Source of the DNA: Pseudomonas protegens CHA0
Lineage (GTDB): Bacteria; Pseudomonadota; Gammaproteobacteria; Pseudomonadales; Pseudomonadaceae
DNA: 64,000 nucleotides
NCBI RefSeq assembly: GCF_000397205.1
Contig: NC_021237.1
Location: 3,969,001-4,033,000, forward strand
Direction of reading: 5' to 3'
The notes under the pieces are model-generated. The model saw only the letters and a list, made by a program, of their open reading frames with translations, made no database searches and had not been told where the DNA came from. Positions 16,701 to 25,041 of this stretch are shown piece by piece. A program made the translations under genes and the position numbers. Numbering within the stretch: the stretch's first letter is position 1; every line of letters begins with the position of its first letter.

Positions 16701-17909
16701 GCCGGTACGGCGGTCGTCAGCTTCGGCCTGCACAACCTCAGCGGCTCCAGCGCCTCCAGCACCATGAGCTTCATCATCCAGACCCGTGCGGACCCGACCA
16801 GGGACGCCGAGGTCATCGGCCTGCTCAACGCCCAGACCCGCGCCGCGGAACGCTTTGCCAGTACCCAGATGGACAACTTCAACCAGCGTATGGAGCAGTT
16901 GCACCAGATGCGCTGCGACCGCAATTCGTTCAACGCCAGTTTGCGCAAGGACGGCAGCAACGTACCGCTGGGCGAGGTCGCCAAGGTGATCAAGGAACAA
17001 CTGGGAGATTCGGCCAACCAGACCGAGCAGGAAAAACGCGAGGCCGCCGCTGCCGCGCAGGACAACTGCAAGCAGGATGACCTGGCGTTCTGGAGCGACG
17101 GTTTCGTCAACACCGGCTCGACCCACGCCCGTGGCGCCCAGGGCAACAGTTTCACCACCCTGGGCCTGAGCGCCGGCGTCGACTATCGGCTGTCGCCCAC
17201 GCTGATCGCCGGGGTCGGGATCGGCTACGGCAACGACCGCAGCGAGATCGGCAGCAACAAGACCCGCAGCGATGCGGACGCCATCGGCATCGCCACCTAC
17301 CTGAGCCTGAACCTGGCGCCCCAGGTGTTTGTCGACGGCCTGCTGGGCTACAACCGCATCAGCTTCGACTCGCGTCGCTACATCACGGGCAGCAACGACG
17401 ACTATGCCCGAGGCTCGCGCGATGCCGACCAGTTGTTCGCCTCGCTGACCGCCAGCTACGAGTACCGCCAGGGGCCACTGTCGCTGACCCCCTACAGCCG
17501 CTTGAACGCCAGCGTCACACGCCTGGACGCCTTCAGTGAAAAAGGCGGAGGCATCTACGGGCTTTCCTATGACGAGCAAAACCAGCAGAACTTCACTTCC
17601 TACCTGGGCCTGCGCACCGGTTACGACCTGATGACCCGGGTCGGCGTGGTCACCCCCAAGGTCGGCCTGGCCTGGGGTCACAACTTCAGTAGCAGCAGCG
17701 ACTACAAGATGCGCTATACCGACCAGGGCGATGAAGGCCAGCTCTACCGGCTCAAGCCCGACGCCCTGGACCGCGACTTCGCCAGCCTGGACATGGGTGT
17801 TGACTTCAACCTCGGGCGTGCCTGGCAAATGGGCTTCTCCTATAAGACCGCGCTGGGTTCGGATGAACGCAACGACAGCCTGCGCATCGGTTTGAACGGG
17901 AAGTTCTAG
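13740..17909 (+). CDS. autotransporter-type surface protein with four 175-residue Ig-like repeats
   Basis: The 1389-residue protein has a signal peptide ending near SLPTAAMA (residue 30), an IPT/TIG-like domain (about 138-225), then four tandem 175-residue repeats (233-932). Each repeat pairs a cadherin/Big-like module (SYTPxAGFSGxDSFTYTATN) with a putative-Ig He_PIG module (SGSLPxGLSLNTxTGxISG). A helical, charged linker (about 1018-1110, RAAERFASTQMDNFNQRM) precedes a C-terminal beta-barrel domain (about 1115-1389) ending in the outer-membrane signature Phe. It should be displayed on the cell surface as an adhesin-like passenger. It lies 125 bp after the acetyltransferase gene and is probably linked to the collar genes. 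Confidence 0.88.
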   Translation: MKTSRSSFHGSLARSLVLLFLLLSLPTAAMALLPPPVITSPGTGTTLPSVTVGQSMSIQILSSGGEMPLDKWYQCDIDDPDDTAPCLPPGLILDASPNSPTTTLHGAPTIAGNYTFNISLNDGRNQAGVATYTLEVTGAATPTLTSVAPNSGSTAGATAVTLTGSNFTGATSVSFGGTAAPSYTVNNATTITATTPAHAAGAVNVTIITPGGSATLTNGYTYAVPAPTVGPVSATVAANSSANSITLSLSGGAATSVAVASAASHGTATASGTSISYTPTAGFSGTDSFTYTATNASGTSSPATVTITVTPPTLAITPTTLPNGTQSTAYSQTLSTSAGTAPYSYAITAGSLPAGMSLNTSTGTLSGTPTAGGAFNLTITATDAYSATGSRAYTLLINGLPPVANALSTTVAANSSANTIPLNITGGAATSVAVASAPSHGSATASGTSISYTPAAGFSGADSFTYTATNASGTSSPATVSITVGAPSITLSPGSLSNGTAGTPYSATLNATGGAVPYSYSITSGSLPTGLSLNTGTGAISGIPSAAGTSNLTITATDTNGATGSQAYSITINIQAPVASAGSATVAANSSANPIPLSLSGGAATSVAVASAASHGTATASGTSISYTPAAGFSGADSFTYTATNASGTSSPATVSITVSAPSITLSPGSLSNGTAGTPYSSTLSATGGTVPYSYSITSGSLPTGLSLNTGTGAISGIPSAAGTFNLTITATDTNGATGSQAYSITINIQAPVASAVSATVAANSSANPIPLSLSGGAATSVAVASAASHGTATASGTSISYTPTAGFSGADSFTYTATNASGTSSPATVTITVSAPSLVLTPASLGAGTAGSPYSATLSATGGTVPYSYSITSGSLPAGLSLNTASGLISGTPTTSGSSNLVITATDANGATGSQAYSITIAAVAITVPASSQILAAGQSATVDLTQGATGGPFTHATLGTVTPASAGRAMMMGPFSMRFVPSAAFAGTAVVSFGLHNLSGSSASSTMSFIIQTRADPTRDAEVIGLLNAQTRAAERFASTQMDNFNQRMEQLHQMRCDRNSFNASLRKDGSNVPLGEVAKVIKEQLGDSANQTEQEKREAAAAAQDNCKQDDLAFWSDGFVNTGSTHARGAQGNSFTTLGLSAGVDYRLSPTLIAGVGIGYGNDRSEIGSNKTRSDADAIGIATYLSLNLAPQVFVDGLLGYNRISFDSRRYITGSNDDYARGSRDADQLFASLTASYEYRQGPLSLTPYSRLNASVTRLDAFSEKGGGIYGLSYDEQNQQNFTSYLGLRTGYDLMTRVGVVTPKVGLAWGHNFSSSSDYKMRYTDQGDEGQLYRLKPDALDRDFASLDMGVDFNLGRAWQMGFSYKTALGSDERNDSLRIGLNGKF
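14436..16535 (+). repeat. four tandem 525-bp coding repeats
   Basis: Unit starts are at 14436, 14961, 15486 and 16011, exactly 525 bp (175 codons) apart. The middle units are nearly identical over hundreds of bases, for example around 15195-15470 against 15720-15995. Exact in-frame length favours unit gain or loss by recombination, which would change passenger length. Confidence 0.9.
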
Positions 17910-17981
17910 AGGCTGACCACAGGCTAACGCCCCATCACCGGGGCATGCAGAAGGAAATGCTTCCCCTGCCGAGTGACAGGC

Positions 17982-18012
17982 AAAAAAAACCGCCGCAGCC
18001 AGGCTGCGGCGG
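17982..18012 (-). terminator. Rho-independent terminator of the transaminase operon
   Basis: A 10-bp stem (17990-17999 with 18003-18012, loop of 3) is followed on the minus strand by eight T residues (17982-17989). It lies about 36 bp after the transaminase stop. On the plus strand a weaker stem (17929-17933 with 17940-17944) follows the autotransporter gene. Confidence 0.9.
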
Positions 18013-18048
18013 GTGATGCCACTCAAGGGGGGCGGGTCTGTGTCGCGC

Positions 18049-19461
18049 TTAGCTGCTCGGCAGGGTACCGGCCTCGATTTCCCCGGCGGTGCGTTCCACT
18101 GCGCGGCGGGTCTTGTCCACCAGCTCGTCAATGTCGCCACGGCTGGCCACCAGGGCCGGGGCCATGATCATCCGCCCGAAGGTCGAGCGAATGATCACCC
18201 CCTCTTCGAAGCCCAGGGTGCGGCAGCGCCAGGCGATGTCGTTCTCGTTGGCGAAACGCTTGCGGCTGGCCTTGTCCTCGGCGAACTGCAACGCCGCCAC
18301 CAGCCCGGTGCCCTGGATCTCGCCGATCAGCGGGTGGTTGCCGAACACTTCCCTCAGGCACTGCTGCAGGTAGGGGCCGGTATCGTTCTTGACCTGGCTC
18401 ACCACCCCTTCATCGCGCAGGGCCTTGAGGTTGGCGATGGCTACGGCCGCTGCCACCGGGTGCCCGGAATAGGTCAGGCCGTGGGCGAACACCCCGCCCT
18501 GCTCCACCAGTACCTGGGCAATGCGCTTGCTCAGCACCAGCCCGCCCATGGGGATGTAGCCGGAGGTCAGGCCCTTGGCGATGGACAGGGTGTCGGGCTC
18601 GAAACCGAAATGCTGGTGGGCGAACCATTCGCCGGTGCGGCCGAAACCACCGATCACTTCGTCGGCGCACAGCAGCACGTCGTACTGGCGGCAGATGCGC
18701 TGGATTTGCGGCCAGTAGCTTTCCGGCGGGAAGATCATGCCGCCCGCGCCCTGGAACGGCTCGGCGATGAAACCGGCGACGTTCTCGGCCCCCAATTCGA
18801 GGATCTTCTCCTCCAGCTGGCGGGCGCAGCGCAAGCCGAACTCGGCGGGTGTCAGGTTGCCTTCGTGGGCGAACCAGTAAGGCTCGTCGATATGCGCCAC
18901 GTCCGGGATCAACCCGCCCATGTCATGCATGAACTTCATTCCGCCCAGGGCCGTGGCTGCCAGGGTCGAGCCGTGGTAGCCATTCCAGCGGCCGATCATC
19001 ACCTTCTTCTGCGGCTGGCCGAGGATCTGCCAGTAGCGGCGCACGCTGCGGATCAGCACCTCGTTGGCCTCGGAACCGGAGTTGGTGTAGATGGCGTGGC
19101 TGTAGTGCCCGGGCAGCAGGCTGAACAGCAACTCGGACAGCTCCACCACCGCCGGGTGGGTGGTGTGGAAGAACATGTTGTAGTACGGCAATTGCTCCAG
19201 CTGGGCGCTGGCGGCAGCGGCCAGGTCCTTGCGGCCATAGCCCAGGTTGGTGCACCACAGGCCGGACATGCCGTCCAGGTAGCGCTTGCCGTCGTTGTCC
19301 CACAGGTGCAGGCCCTCACCACGGACGATCACCCGCGGGCCCTCGGCGTTCAGCGCCTTCTGGTCGAGGAAGGCATGGATATGGTGCGCGGCGTCGGCGG
19401 CCTGGTAATCCTGGGTACTGCGGGGCGCGGCCGGCTGCGGCTGTTGGTTGGAGGTGCTCAT
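18049..19461 (-). CDS. class III (omega-type) aminotransferase
   Basis: The 470-residue PLP enzyme resembles putrescine/beta-alanine-pyruvate transaminases (SpuC type): LDGMSGLWCTNLGYG, TNSGSEANE, RWNGYHGSTLAA, CADEVIGGFGRTG (Asp267) and the PLP lysine Lys296 in SIAKGLTSG. It should transfer an amino group from an amine or omega-amino acid to pyruvate in the cytosol. The ATG at 19461 is well spaced from AGGAGA; an ATG two codons earlier overlaps the permease stop. With the permease and aldehyde dehydrogenase upstream, it forms an amine-catabolic operon. The exact amine is unknown. Confidence 0.88.
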   Translation of the reverse strand: MSTSNQQPQPAAPRSTQDYQAADAAHHIHAFLDQKALNAEGPRVIVRGEGLHLWDNDGKRYLDGMSGLWCTNLGYGRKDLAAAASAQLEQLPYYNMFFHTTHPAVVELSELLFSLLPGHYSHAIYTNSGSEANEVLIRSVRRYWQILGQPQKKVMIGRWNGYHGSTLAATALGGMKFMHDMGGLIPDVAHIDEPYWFAHEGNLTPAEFGLRCARQLEEKILELGAENVAGFIAEPFQGAGGMIFPPESYWPQIQRICRQYDVLLCADEVIGGFGRTGEWFAHQHFGFEPDTLSIAKGLTSGYIPMGGLVLSKRIAQVLVEQGGVFAHGLTYSGHPVAAAVAIANLKALRDEGVVSQVKNDTGPYLQQCLREVFGNHPLIGEIQGTGLVAALQFAEDKASRKRFANENDIAWRCRTLGFEEGVIIRSTFGRMIMAPALVASRGDIDELVDKTRRAVERTAGEIEAGTLPSS

Positions 19462-19463
19462 GG

Positions 19464-20912
19464 TCATTCTCCTGCACGGTAGGCGGGTTCAAGGGAAGGT
19501 TGGGTTGCCAGGGTCGGTTCGCCGGGCAGCAGCGGTTCGGGAACGAACAGCGGCTTGCGCATCACCAGCTTGATCCAGACCACGGCGATCAGCGAAATCA
19601 CCCCCAGCACCACGCCGGCACTGCCGAAGATCCGCGCGGTCATCTCGGGGGATGGGGAAACGTGGTAGATCGCAAACAGCATGCCGACGATACCCAGCAC
19701 CTGGGGCCAGGGGTAGAACGGCGAGCGGAACGGCCGTGGCGCATCGGGGTAGCGGCGGCGCAGGGCGATCACGTCGATGTGCACGACGATATAGGCCAGC
19801 AGCCACGCCAGGGCGGCGGCCAACAGCAGCAGGCTGATGGAATCCGGGTCCTGGCCCAGCAGCAGGATCGGCAGCCCGGTCAGCGCCGCCACGAACAGCA
19901 CCGCCACCCAGGGCGTACGGCCACGGGGGCTCAAGCGCTTGAACTGGGGAAAGGCCTGGCCGTTCTGGGCCATGCCGTAGAGCATCCGCGGCAGCGCCGC
20001 CAGGGACGAGTTGACCGTGCTGCAGGTGGCAGTGATCACCGCCCCCACCAGGAACAGCTTGCCGGCCTCGCCGAACACCGTGGTGGCGAACAGGAAATGC
20101 GGCAGCGGATCGCTGGCCAGTTGCGCCCGCGGCACACAGAGCAAGGCACCCAGGCAATAGAGGGTAATCACCAGGAAGATCACGCTCAGGCCGATGATCA
20201 TCGAACGCGGGATATTGCGCTCCGGGTTGCGGGTTTCCTCCACCAGCGGGCAGACGAACTCGGCACCGACAAAGCCCCAGATGGCCATGGCCGCCAGCGC
20301 CAGGGCGCCGACTTGCAAGGGGTTCCAGCCCTGGTCCAGGGGCAGTTGCAGGTCGGCCTGGGCACTGCTCACGGCGCCCAGGCCCAGGGTCAGCAGGATC
20401 ACCACCATCACCACCGCCAGCACCGTCTGCAGCTTGGCGAAGACGTCGATGCCCAACAGGTTGAGCAAGGTGAACACCCCGAGTACCCCATAGGCCACCA
20501 GCATCGGCGGCAACGCGCCGGGGTAGACCTTGCCGATGATCAGGTCCAGAAGCAGCAGCTCGGCGGACAGGGCGAACATCGCCACCACCATGTAGCCGGA
20601 GAAGGTCGCGAGGATCGCCGGGAAATGTCCGATGGCCACCTCGGTGTAGCTGCTCAGGCTGCCGGCCCGGGGCACCATCAGCGCCAGTTCGGAAAACGAC
20701 AGGGCATAGGTCAGGGCCAGCAGGTAGGCCAGCAGCAGCGGGATGAAGAAGCCCAGCCCGGCCATCCCCGCCCCTTGCAGCATCAGCACCATCACCCCCT
20801 GGGACACCACCAGGCCGACAGCCACCGAGACCAGTGAACCCAGGCCCAGGACCCGGCGCAGGCCGCCCTTGCTGGTGGGGCTCAAGGCCCCCGTGGAGAG
20901 ATTTGCAGTCAT
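19464..20912 (-). CDS. APC-family amino acid/amine permease
   Basis: The 482-residue inner-membrane protein shows about 12 hydrophobic segments and the APC signature LGSLVSVAVGLVVSQG in the first helix, with GFVGAEFVCPLVEETRNPER in the middle. It should import an amino acid or polyamine-like substrate for the flanking transaminase and dehydrogenase. The ATG at 20912 has GGAG at 20921-20924; an in-frame GTG three codons upstream overlaps that site. It is followed directly by the transaminase gene. Confidence 0.88.
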   Translation of the reverse strand: MTANLSTGALSPTSKGGLRRVLGLGSLVSVAVGLVVSQGVMVLMLQGAGMAGLGFFIPLLLAYLLALTYALSFSELALMVPRAGSLSSYTEVAIGHFPAILATFSGYMVVAMFALSAELLLLDLIIGKVYPGALPPMLVAYGVLGVFTLLNLLGIDVFAKLQTVLAVVMVVILLTLGLGAVSSAQADLQLPLDQGWNPLQVGALALAAMAIWGFVGAEFVCPLVEETRNPERNIPRSMIIGLSVIFLVITLYCLGALLCVPRAQLASDPLPHFLFATTVFGEAGKLFLVGAVITATCSTVNSSLAALPRMLYGMAQNGQAFPQFKRLSPRGRTPWVAVLFVAALTGLPILLLGQDPDSISLLLLAAALAWLLAYIVVHIDVIALRRRYPDAPRPFRSPFYPWPQVLGIVGMLFAIYHVSPSPEMTARIFGSAGVVLGVISLIAVVWIKLVMRKPLFVPEPLLPGEPTLATQPSLEPAYRAGE

Positions 20913-20944
20913 GGCACGCACTCCGTTCTTATTGTTGTTGTGGG

Positions 20945-20989
20945 CCTGCCGCCGGGGCGGCAGGTGCAGCGGCGCCAGCCCGGCGCCGC
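20945..20989 (-). other. two strong hairpins between the ALDH and permease genes
   Basis: A 9-bp stem (20945-20953 with 20956-20964) and an 8-bp stem (20969-20976 with 20982-20989) are both perfect. There is no T-run in the direction of transcription, so they may adjust message stability or expression between the two genes rather than end transcription. Confidence 0.55.
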
Positions 20990-21005
20990 AGAGGGTTCAC
21001 AGCGC

Positions 21006-22511
21006 TCAGCGCAGCTGGAACCAGGTGGTTTTCAGTTGGGTGTACTTGTCGAAGGCATGCAGCGACAGGTCGCGACCGAACCCCGACTGCCGGCCACCGC
21101 CAAACGGCACGGTGACGTCCAGGGCATCCACGGTATTGACCGACACCGTGCCGGCCCGCAAGCACCCGGCGACCCGGTGGGCGCGGTTGAGGTCGTCGCT
21201 CCACAGCGAGGCGGCCAGGCCGTAGACGCTGTCATTGGCCAGCGCAATGGCCTGTTCCTCGTCGTCGAACGGCGTCACCGCCAGCACCGGGCCGAACACT
21301 TCTTCCCGGGCGATGGCCATCGCCGGGCCCACGCCGGTGAGGATGGTCGGCTCGATGTAGTTGTCGCTGCCATCGATGCTCAGTTGCCGGCCGCCACAGG
21401 CCAGCTGCGCGCCCTGCTCCAGGGCCGCCGCGATATGCCCCATGACGCTGGCGGTCTGGCGCGCGTCGACCATGGCCCCGGCACGGCTGGCCGGGTCCAG
21501 CGGGTTGCCCGGCCGCCAGTCCCGGGCCTTGGCCTTGAGGCGTTCCACAAACTCTTCATGGATGCTGCGCTGCACCAGCAGCCGCGAGTTGGCGGAACAC
21601 ACCTCGCCCTGGTTGAAGAAAATGCCGAAGGCGGCCTTCTCTGCGGCCAGGTCCAGGTCCTGGCAGTCGTCGAACACCAGGTTCGGGCTCTTGCCCCCGC
21701 ATTCGAGCCAGACCTGCTTGAGGTTGGACTGCGCCGAATACTGCATGAAGAACTTGCCCACCTCGGTGGAGCCGGTGAACACCAGGCAATCCACGTCCGG
21801 GTGCAGGCCCAGGGCCCGTCCGGCTTCGCTGCCCAGGCCCGGCACCACGTTGAGCACGCCTTCCGGCAAACCGGCCTCCAGGGCCAGTTCGGCCAGGCGC
21901 AGCGCCGAGAACGGCGACTGCTCGGCGGGCTTGAGCACCACCGAGTTGCCCACCGCCAGGGCCGGCGCCAGCTTCCAGGCGGCCATGTCCAGGGGGAAGT
22001 TCCAGGGCACCACCGCGCCGATCACCCCCAGGGGCACGCGGCTGATGCTGGCGTGGCTGTTGCGGGCGCCGGGGGCCACCTGATCGTAGAGCTTGTCGAT
22101 GCTTTCGGCGTACCAGGCGAAGACATTGGCCGCGCCGGGCACGTCGATGTTCCAGGCGTCCATCACCGGTTTGCCCATGTTCAGGCTGTCCAGCAGGGCC
22201 AGTTCCTCGCGGTGGGCCAGCATCAGTTCGGCCAGGCGCAGCAAGACCTTCTTGCGCTCCACCGGGGCCATGCGCGCCCAGGGCCCGTGCTCGAAGGCCC
22301 GGCGCGCGGCGGCCACCGCCAGGTCCACCTCGGCTGCGCCACAGGCGCTGACCCGGGCCAGCACCTGGCGGGTGGCCGGGTTGATGGCATCGAAGGTAGC
22401 GCCGGATTCGGCGGACAACCGCTGGCCGCCGATCAGCGCCTGGTCAATGAATGTTTGTCGGGCAGCCCGCTGCTGCCAGTAACCGAGATCGAACACGCTG
22501 CATTCCCTCAT
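21006..22511 (-). CDS. NAD(P)-dependent aldehyde dehydrogenase (PuuC/KauB-like)
   Basis: The 501-residue protein has full-length ALDH features: VVPWNFPLDM (Asn171), Lys194 in LKPAEQSP, FTGSTEVGK, general base Glu270 (LECGGKSPN) and catalytic Cys305 (NQGEVCSANS). The nearest recognisable types are gamma-glutamyl-gamma-aminobutyraldehyde and 4-guanidinobutyraldehyde dehydrogenases of polyamine pathways. It would oxidise the aldehyde left after amine transfer. It is first in the operon with the permease and transaminase. A promoter-like block shared with the FMO operon lies 40-103 bp upstream. Confidence 0.9.
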   Translation of the reverse strand: MRECSVFDLGYWQQRAARQTFIDQALIGGQRLSAESGATFDAINPATRQVLARVSACGAAEVDLAVAAARRAFEHGPWARMAPVERKKVLLRLAELMLAHREELALLDSLNMGKPVMDAWNIDVPGAANVFAWYAESIDKLYDQVAPGARNSHASISRVPLGVIGAVVPWNFPLDMAAWKLAPALAVGNSVVLKPAEQSPFSALRLAELALEAGLPEGVLNVVPGLGSEAGRALGLHPDVDCLVFTGSTEVGKFFMQYSAQSNLKQVWLECGGKSPNLVFDDCQDLDLAAEKAAFGIFFNQGEVCSANSRLLVQRSIHEEFVERLKAKARDWRPGNPLDPASRAGAMVDARQTASVMGHIAAALEQGAQLACGGRQLSIDGSDNYIEPTILTGVGPAMAIAREEVFGPVLAVTPFDDEEQAIALANDSVYGLAASLWSDDLNRAHRVAGCLRAGTVSVNTVDALDVTVPFGGGRQSGFGRDLSLHAFDKYTQLKTTWFQLR

Positions 22512-22550
22512 CGGCCGTTGCGACGGCCTGCTGGTTATTGGGTCCAGAGC

Positions 22551-22614
22551 GATGGTGCGTCACAGCGGGCCAGAGGAAAAATACTAAAAATATGTTCGAG
22601 TCCCATGAAAAAGC
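22551..22614 (-). promoter_or_regulatory. 64-bp promoter block, copy 1 (upstream of the ALDH operon)
   Basis: Read on the minus strand, this block aligns without gaps to 26444-26507. The shared parts are GCTTTTTC at the upstream end, then CGA(A/G)CA(T/C)ATTTTTA followed by (G/A)TATTTTTCC, and CGCACCATC at the downstream end. It starts 40 bp before the ALDH ATG. TA(G/A)TAT in its middle could be a -10. The unusual conservation between two operon heads suggests a common regulator or a recently duplicated promoter. Confidence 0.6.
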
Positions 22615-22644
22615 TCTGCAACCAGACGGCCTGGCGCCCCACGC

Positions 22645-22678
22645 AAAACGCCGCCATCCGGAGGTCCGGATGGCGGCG
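22645..22678 (-). terminator. terminator of the FMO-RidA-DUF1028-deacylase operon
   Basis: A 14-bp perfect stem (22649-22662 with 22665-22678, loop of 2) is followed on the minus strand by four T residues. It lies 48 bp after the deacylase stop and before the ALDH promoter block, so it separates the two operons. Confidence 0.75.
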
Positions 22679-22726
22679 AATGGGCACTGTCCCACGGCGA
22701 GGGAGCCTGGGTTGAGCACATCCGGT

Positions 22727-23890
22727 TCAGGCCGGGTGCTCCAGCCAGTCGCCCAGGCGCAGCAACAGGGCGTCGCAGGCGTGCAGTTGCTCAAGGCTGA
22801 TGAACTCGTCCGGCTTGTGGCCCTGGTCCATGCTGCCCGGGCCGCAGACCACCGTGGGAATCCCGGCCTGGTGGAACAGCCCGCCCTCGGTGCCGAAGGC
22901 CACGGTGCCGAACTCCCGCGAGCCGCTGAGCAGCGCCAGCAGTTCGGCGGCCTCGCTGTCGGCAGCGGTGGCCAGCCCCGGGTAGGCACTCAGAGGTTGC
23001 AGGGCGATCCCGGTGTCGGCCTGCACCGCCTGCATCTGCGGCAGCAGCTGGTCCCGGGCATAGCCTTGCAACTGGTCCACCACTGCCTGGGCGTCATAGC
23101 CCGGCAGGGTGCGCACCTCGAAATCGAACTGGCACTCGGCCGGCACAATGTTCAGGGCCCGGCCGCCCTGGATGGTGCCGGTCTGCACCGTGGAGAACGG
23201 CGGATCGAAACGTGGGTCGTGGTGCTCGGGTTGCGCCAAGCGGCTGCCGATCTCCCCCAGCTTGCCGATCAGCCGCGCCGCGTACTCGATGGCATTGACC
23301 CCATAGGGCGCATAGGCGGAATGGCAGGCCGCGCCGCGCACCTGGCAGCGCATGGCCAGCTTGCCCTTGTGGCCGAGCACCGGGCGCAGCTCGGTGGGCT
23401 CGCCGATCAGGCACAGCAGCGGTTTGTGCGGCCGCTGCTGCATTCGCTCAAGCATCGGCCGCACCCCCAGGCACCCCACCTCCTCGTCATAGGAAAAGGC
23501 CAGGTGCACCGGCAGCCGCAAGCGGCGCCGGGTCAGGCCCGGCACCGCAGCCAGCACCGAGGCGATGAAACCTTTCATGTCGGCGGTACCGCGGCCGTAC
23601 AGGCGCCCTTCGCGCTCGCTGAGGACAAAGGGCTCGACGCTCCAGGCCTGGCCGTCCACCGGCACCACGTCGGTGTGGCCGGACAGCACCACACCGCCAC
23701 GATCCTCGGGGCCGATGCTGGCAAACAGGTTGGCCTTGGTCCGCTCCGGGTTGTAGATCAGCTCGCTGTGCACGCCATGGCTGGCCAGGTAATCGCGGAT
23801 GAAGCCGATCAGCTCCAGGTTGGAGTCGCGGCTGACCGTGGCAAAGCCCACCAGCCGCGCCAACAACTCGCGGCTCGATTGTTCACTCAT
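22727..23890 (-). CDS. M20 family deacylase, acetylornithine deacetylase (ArgE)-like
   Basis: The 387-residue cytosolic metallopeptidase has the M20 pattern LSGHTDVVPVDG, GRGTADMKGF, SYDEEVGCLG, IGEPTELRPVLGHKGK and a late GPGSMDQGHKPDE. ArgE-type enzymes remove acetyl or other acyl groups from amino acids. It ends a four-gene operon, and its start overlaps the DUF1028 stop by 8 bp. Because the operon is not arginine-biosynthetic, it probably deacylates a catabolic intermediate; the true substrate is unknown. Confidence 0.88.
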   Translation of the reverse strand: MSEQSSRELLARLVGFATVSRDSNLELIGFIRDYLASHGVHSELIYNPERTKANLFASIGPEDRGGVVLSGHTDVVPVDGQAWSVEPFVLSEREGRLYGRGTADMKGFIASVLAAVPGLTRRRLRLPVHLAFSYDEEVGCLGVRPMLERMQQRPHKPLLCLIGEPTELRPVLGHKGKLAMRCQVRGAACHSAYAPYGVNAIEYAARLIGKLGEIGSRLAQPEHHDPRFDPPFSTVQTGTIQGGRALNIVPAECQFDFEVRTLPGYDAQAVVDQLQGYARDQLLPQMQAVQADTGIALQPLSAYPGLATAADSEAAELLALLSGSREFGTVAFGTEGGLFHQAGIPTVVCGPGSMDQGHKPDEFISLEQLHACDALLLRLGDWLEHPA

Positions 23891-24560
23891 TGCCCGGCAC
23901 TCCGTAGCTGGGCGCCGCCGTCGGGTCCAGGGCGCGGGTCAGGTAGTCCTGCATCTGCGGCCGGTAGGCCTGCCACAGGCCGGCGAGCTGGCCGATGGGG
24001 TCGGCGTCGGCCCAGTCCACCCGCAAGTCGACGATGGGCCAGGTCAGGTCGTCCACCACGCTCAGCGCCGCCGAATGCACCGGCCCCGCCTCGCCCCCCG
24101 CCGCCATCGCTGCCTGCATCGCCGCCAGCAGGCGCTCCACCAGCATGCCCGGGGTGTTTTCAAAGGCCTGGACCATGGCCTCGATCACCTGCGGGCCTGC
24201 CAGCAGGTTGCCGGCCGCCACGCACTGCTCCCCCGCCACCGCGTTGTGCTGGCCCAGGGCTTCCTGGCCGCTGAACAACGCGGTGCGGCCCTGGCTGTCG
24301 ATCACCGTGACCTGGCGATACTGGCTCCAGCCGTTGCTGCCCAGGGCCCGGTCCAGGGCGCTGGCCGGGTCGAGCTTCTGGCCCTCCAGCAGGTCGAGGA
24401 TCTGCGGGCCCAGGGCCGGCAAGGTGACGTTCTGGGTCGCCACCGCGCCCACTCCGGCCCGCACCCAGGGGCAGCGCGCGCCCACGGCGATGCTGGAAGA
24501 ACTGATGGCGATGCCCAGCTGGCCGGTTTCGGCGCAGCGTCCAACGATGGAAAAAGTCAT
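23883..24560 (-). CDS. DUF1028 domain protein
   Basis: The 225-residue protein begins MTFSIVGRCAETGQLGIAIS, the hallmark of DUF1028, an Ntn-hydrolase-like fold. It continues with RCPWVRAGVGAVATQN and GNLLAG in the usual order. No enzymatic activity is firmly established for the family. The ATG at 24560 has GGGAG upstream. It lies 70 bp after the RidA gene and overlaps the deacylase gene, so it belongs to the same operon. DUF1028 and RidA genes often occur together in amine or amide breakdown clusters. Confidence 0.85.
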   Translation of the reverse strand: MTFSIVGRCAETGQLGIAISSSSIAVGARCPWVRAGVGAVATQNVTLPALGPQILDLLEGQKLDPASALDRALGSNGWSQYRQVTVIDSQGRTALFSGQEALGQHNAVAGEQCVAAGNLLAGPQVIEAMVQAFENTPGMLVERLLAAMQAAMAAGGEAGPVHSAALSVVDDLTWPIVDLRVDWADADPIGQLAGLWQAYRPQMQDYLTRALDPTAAPSYGVPGNE

Positions 24561-24630
24561 GCAAACTCCCTGGCCCACAGGGCCTTGTGGCAAGCGCGGC
24601 ACAAGGCCGCCGGAACCTTCGGCAACCCCC

Positions 24631-25041
24631 TCACTCGGGGATCACCGCGATCACGTCGATCTCCATCAGCCACTGCGGCTGGCCGAGGGCCGAGACCACC
24701 AGCCCGGTGGAGATCGGGAACACCCCCTTGAGCCACTTGCCCACCTCCTGGTACACCGGCTCGCGGTAGCGCGGGTCGGTGAGGTAGGTGGTGGTCTTGA
24801 CGATGTGGCTCAGATCGCTGCCGGCCTCTTCCAGCAGTTGCTTGACGTTTTTCATCGCCTGCTCGGCCTGGGCCCGCGGGTCGCCGAGGCCGACCAGCCG
24901 GCCGTCGAAGTCGGTGCCGACCTGGCCGCGCACATACACCGTGTTGCCGGCGCGCACGGCCTGGCACAGGTCGTTGTCCAGGGACTGGTTGGGGTAGGTG
25001 TCCTTGGTGTTGAACATGCGGATGCGAGTATGAGTAGGCAT
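24631..25041 (-). CDS. RidA/YjgF family imine deaminase
   Basis: The 136-residue protein has the RidA fold, with VRAGNTVYVRGQVG near the N terminus, the QAMKNVKQLLEEAGSDL helix and LTDPRYREPVYQ. RidA-type proteins hydrolyse reactive enamine or imine intermediates to ketones and ammonia; the catalytic Arg position of classical RidA is not obvious here, so it may be a subfamily with other specificity. Its ATG overlaps the FMO stop (TGATG), implying coupled translation. It may process imines made by the monooxygenase. Confidence 0.88.
   Translation of the reverse strand: MPTHTRIRMFNTKDTYPNQSLDNDLCQAVRAGNTVYVRGQVGTDFDGRLVGLGDPRAQAEQAMKNVKQLLEEAGSDLSHIVKTTTYLTDPRYREPVYQEVGKWLKGVFPISTGLVVSALGQPQWLMEIDVIAVIPE

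Noticed and set aside
16482..18140. Long minus-strand open frame over the autotransporter C-terminal domain
   Set aside because: No family signature; the plus-strand beta-barrel pattern is clear.
22551..22614. Sigma-54 promoter in the shared 64-bp block
   Set aside because: There is no GG-N10-GC pair at a matching place in both copies.
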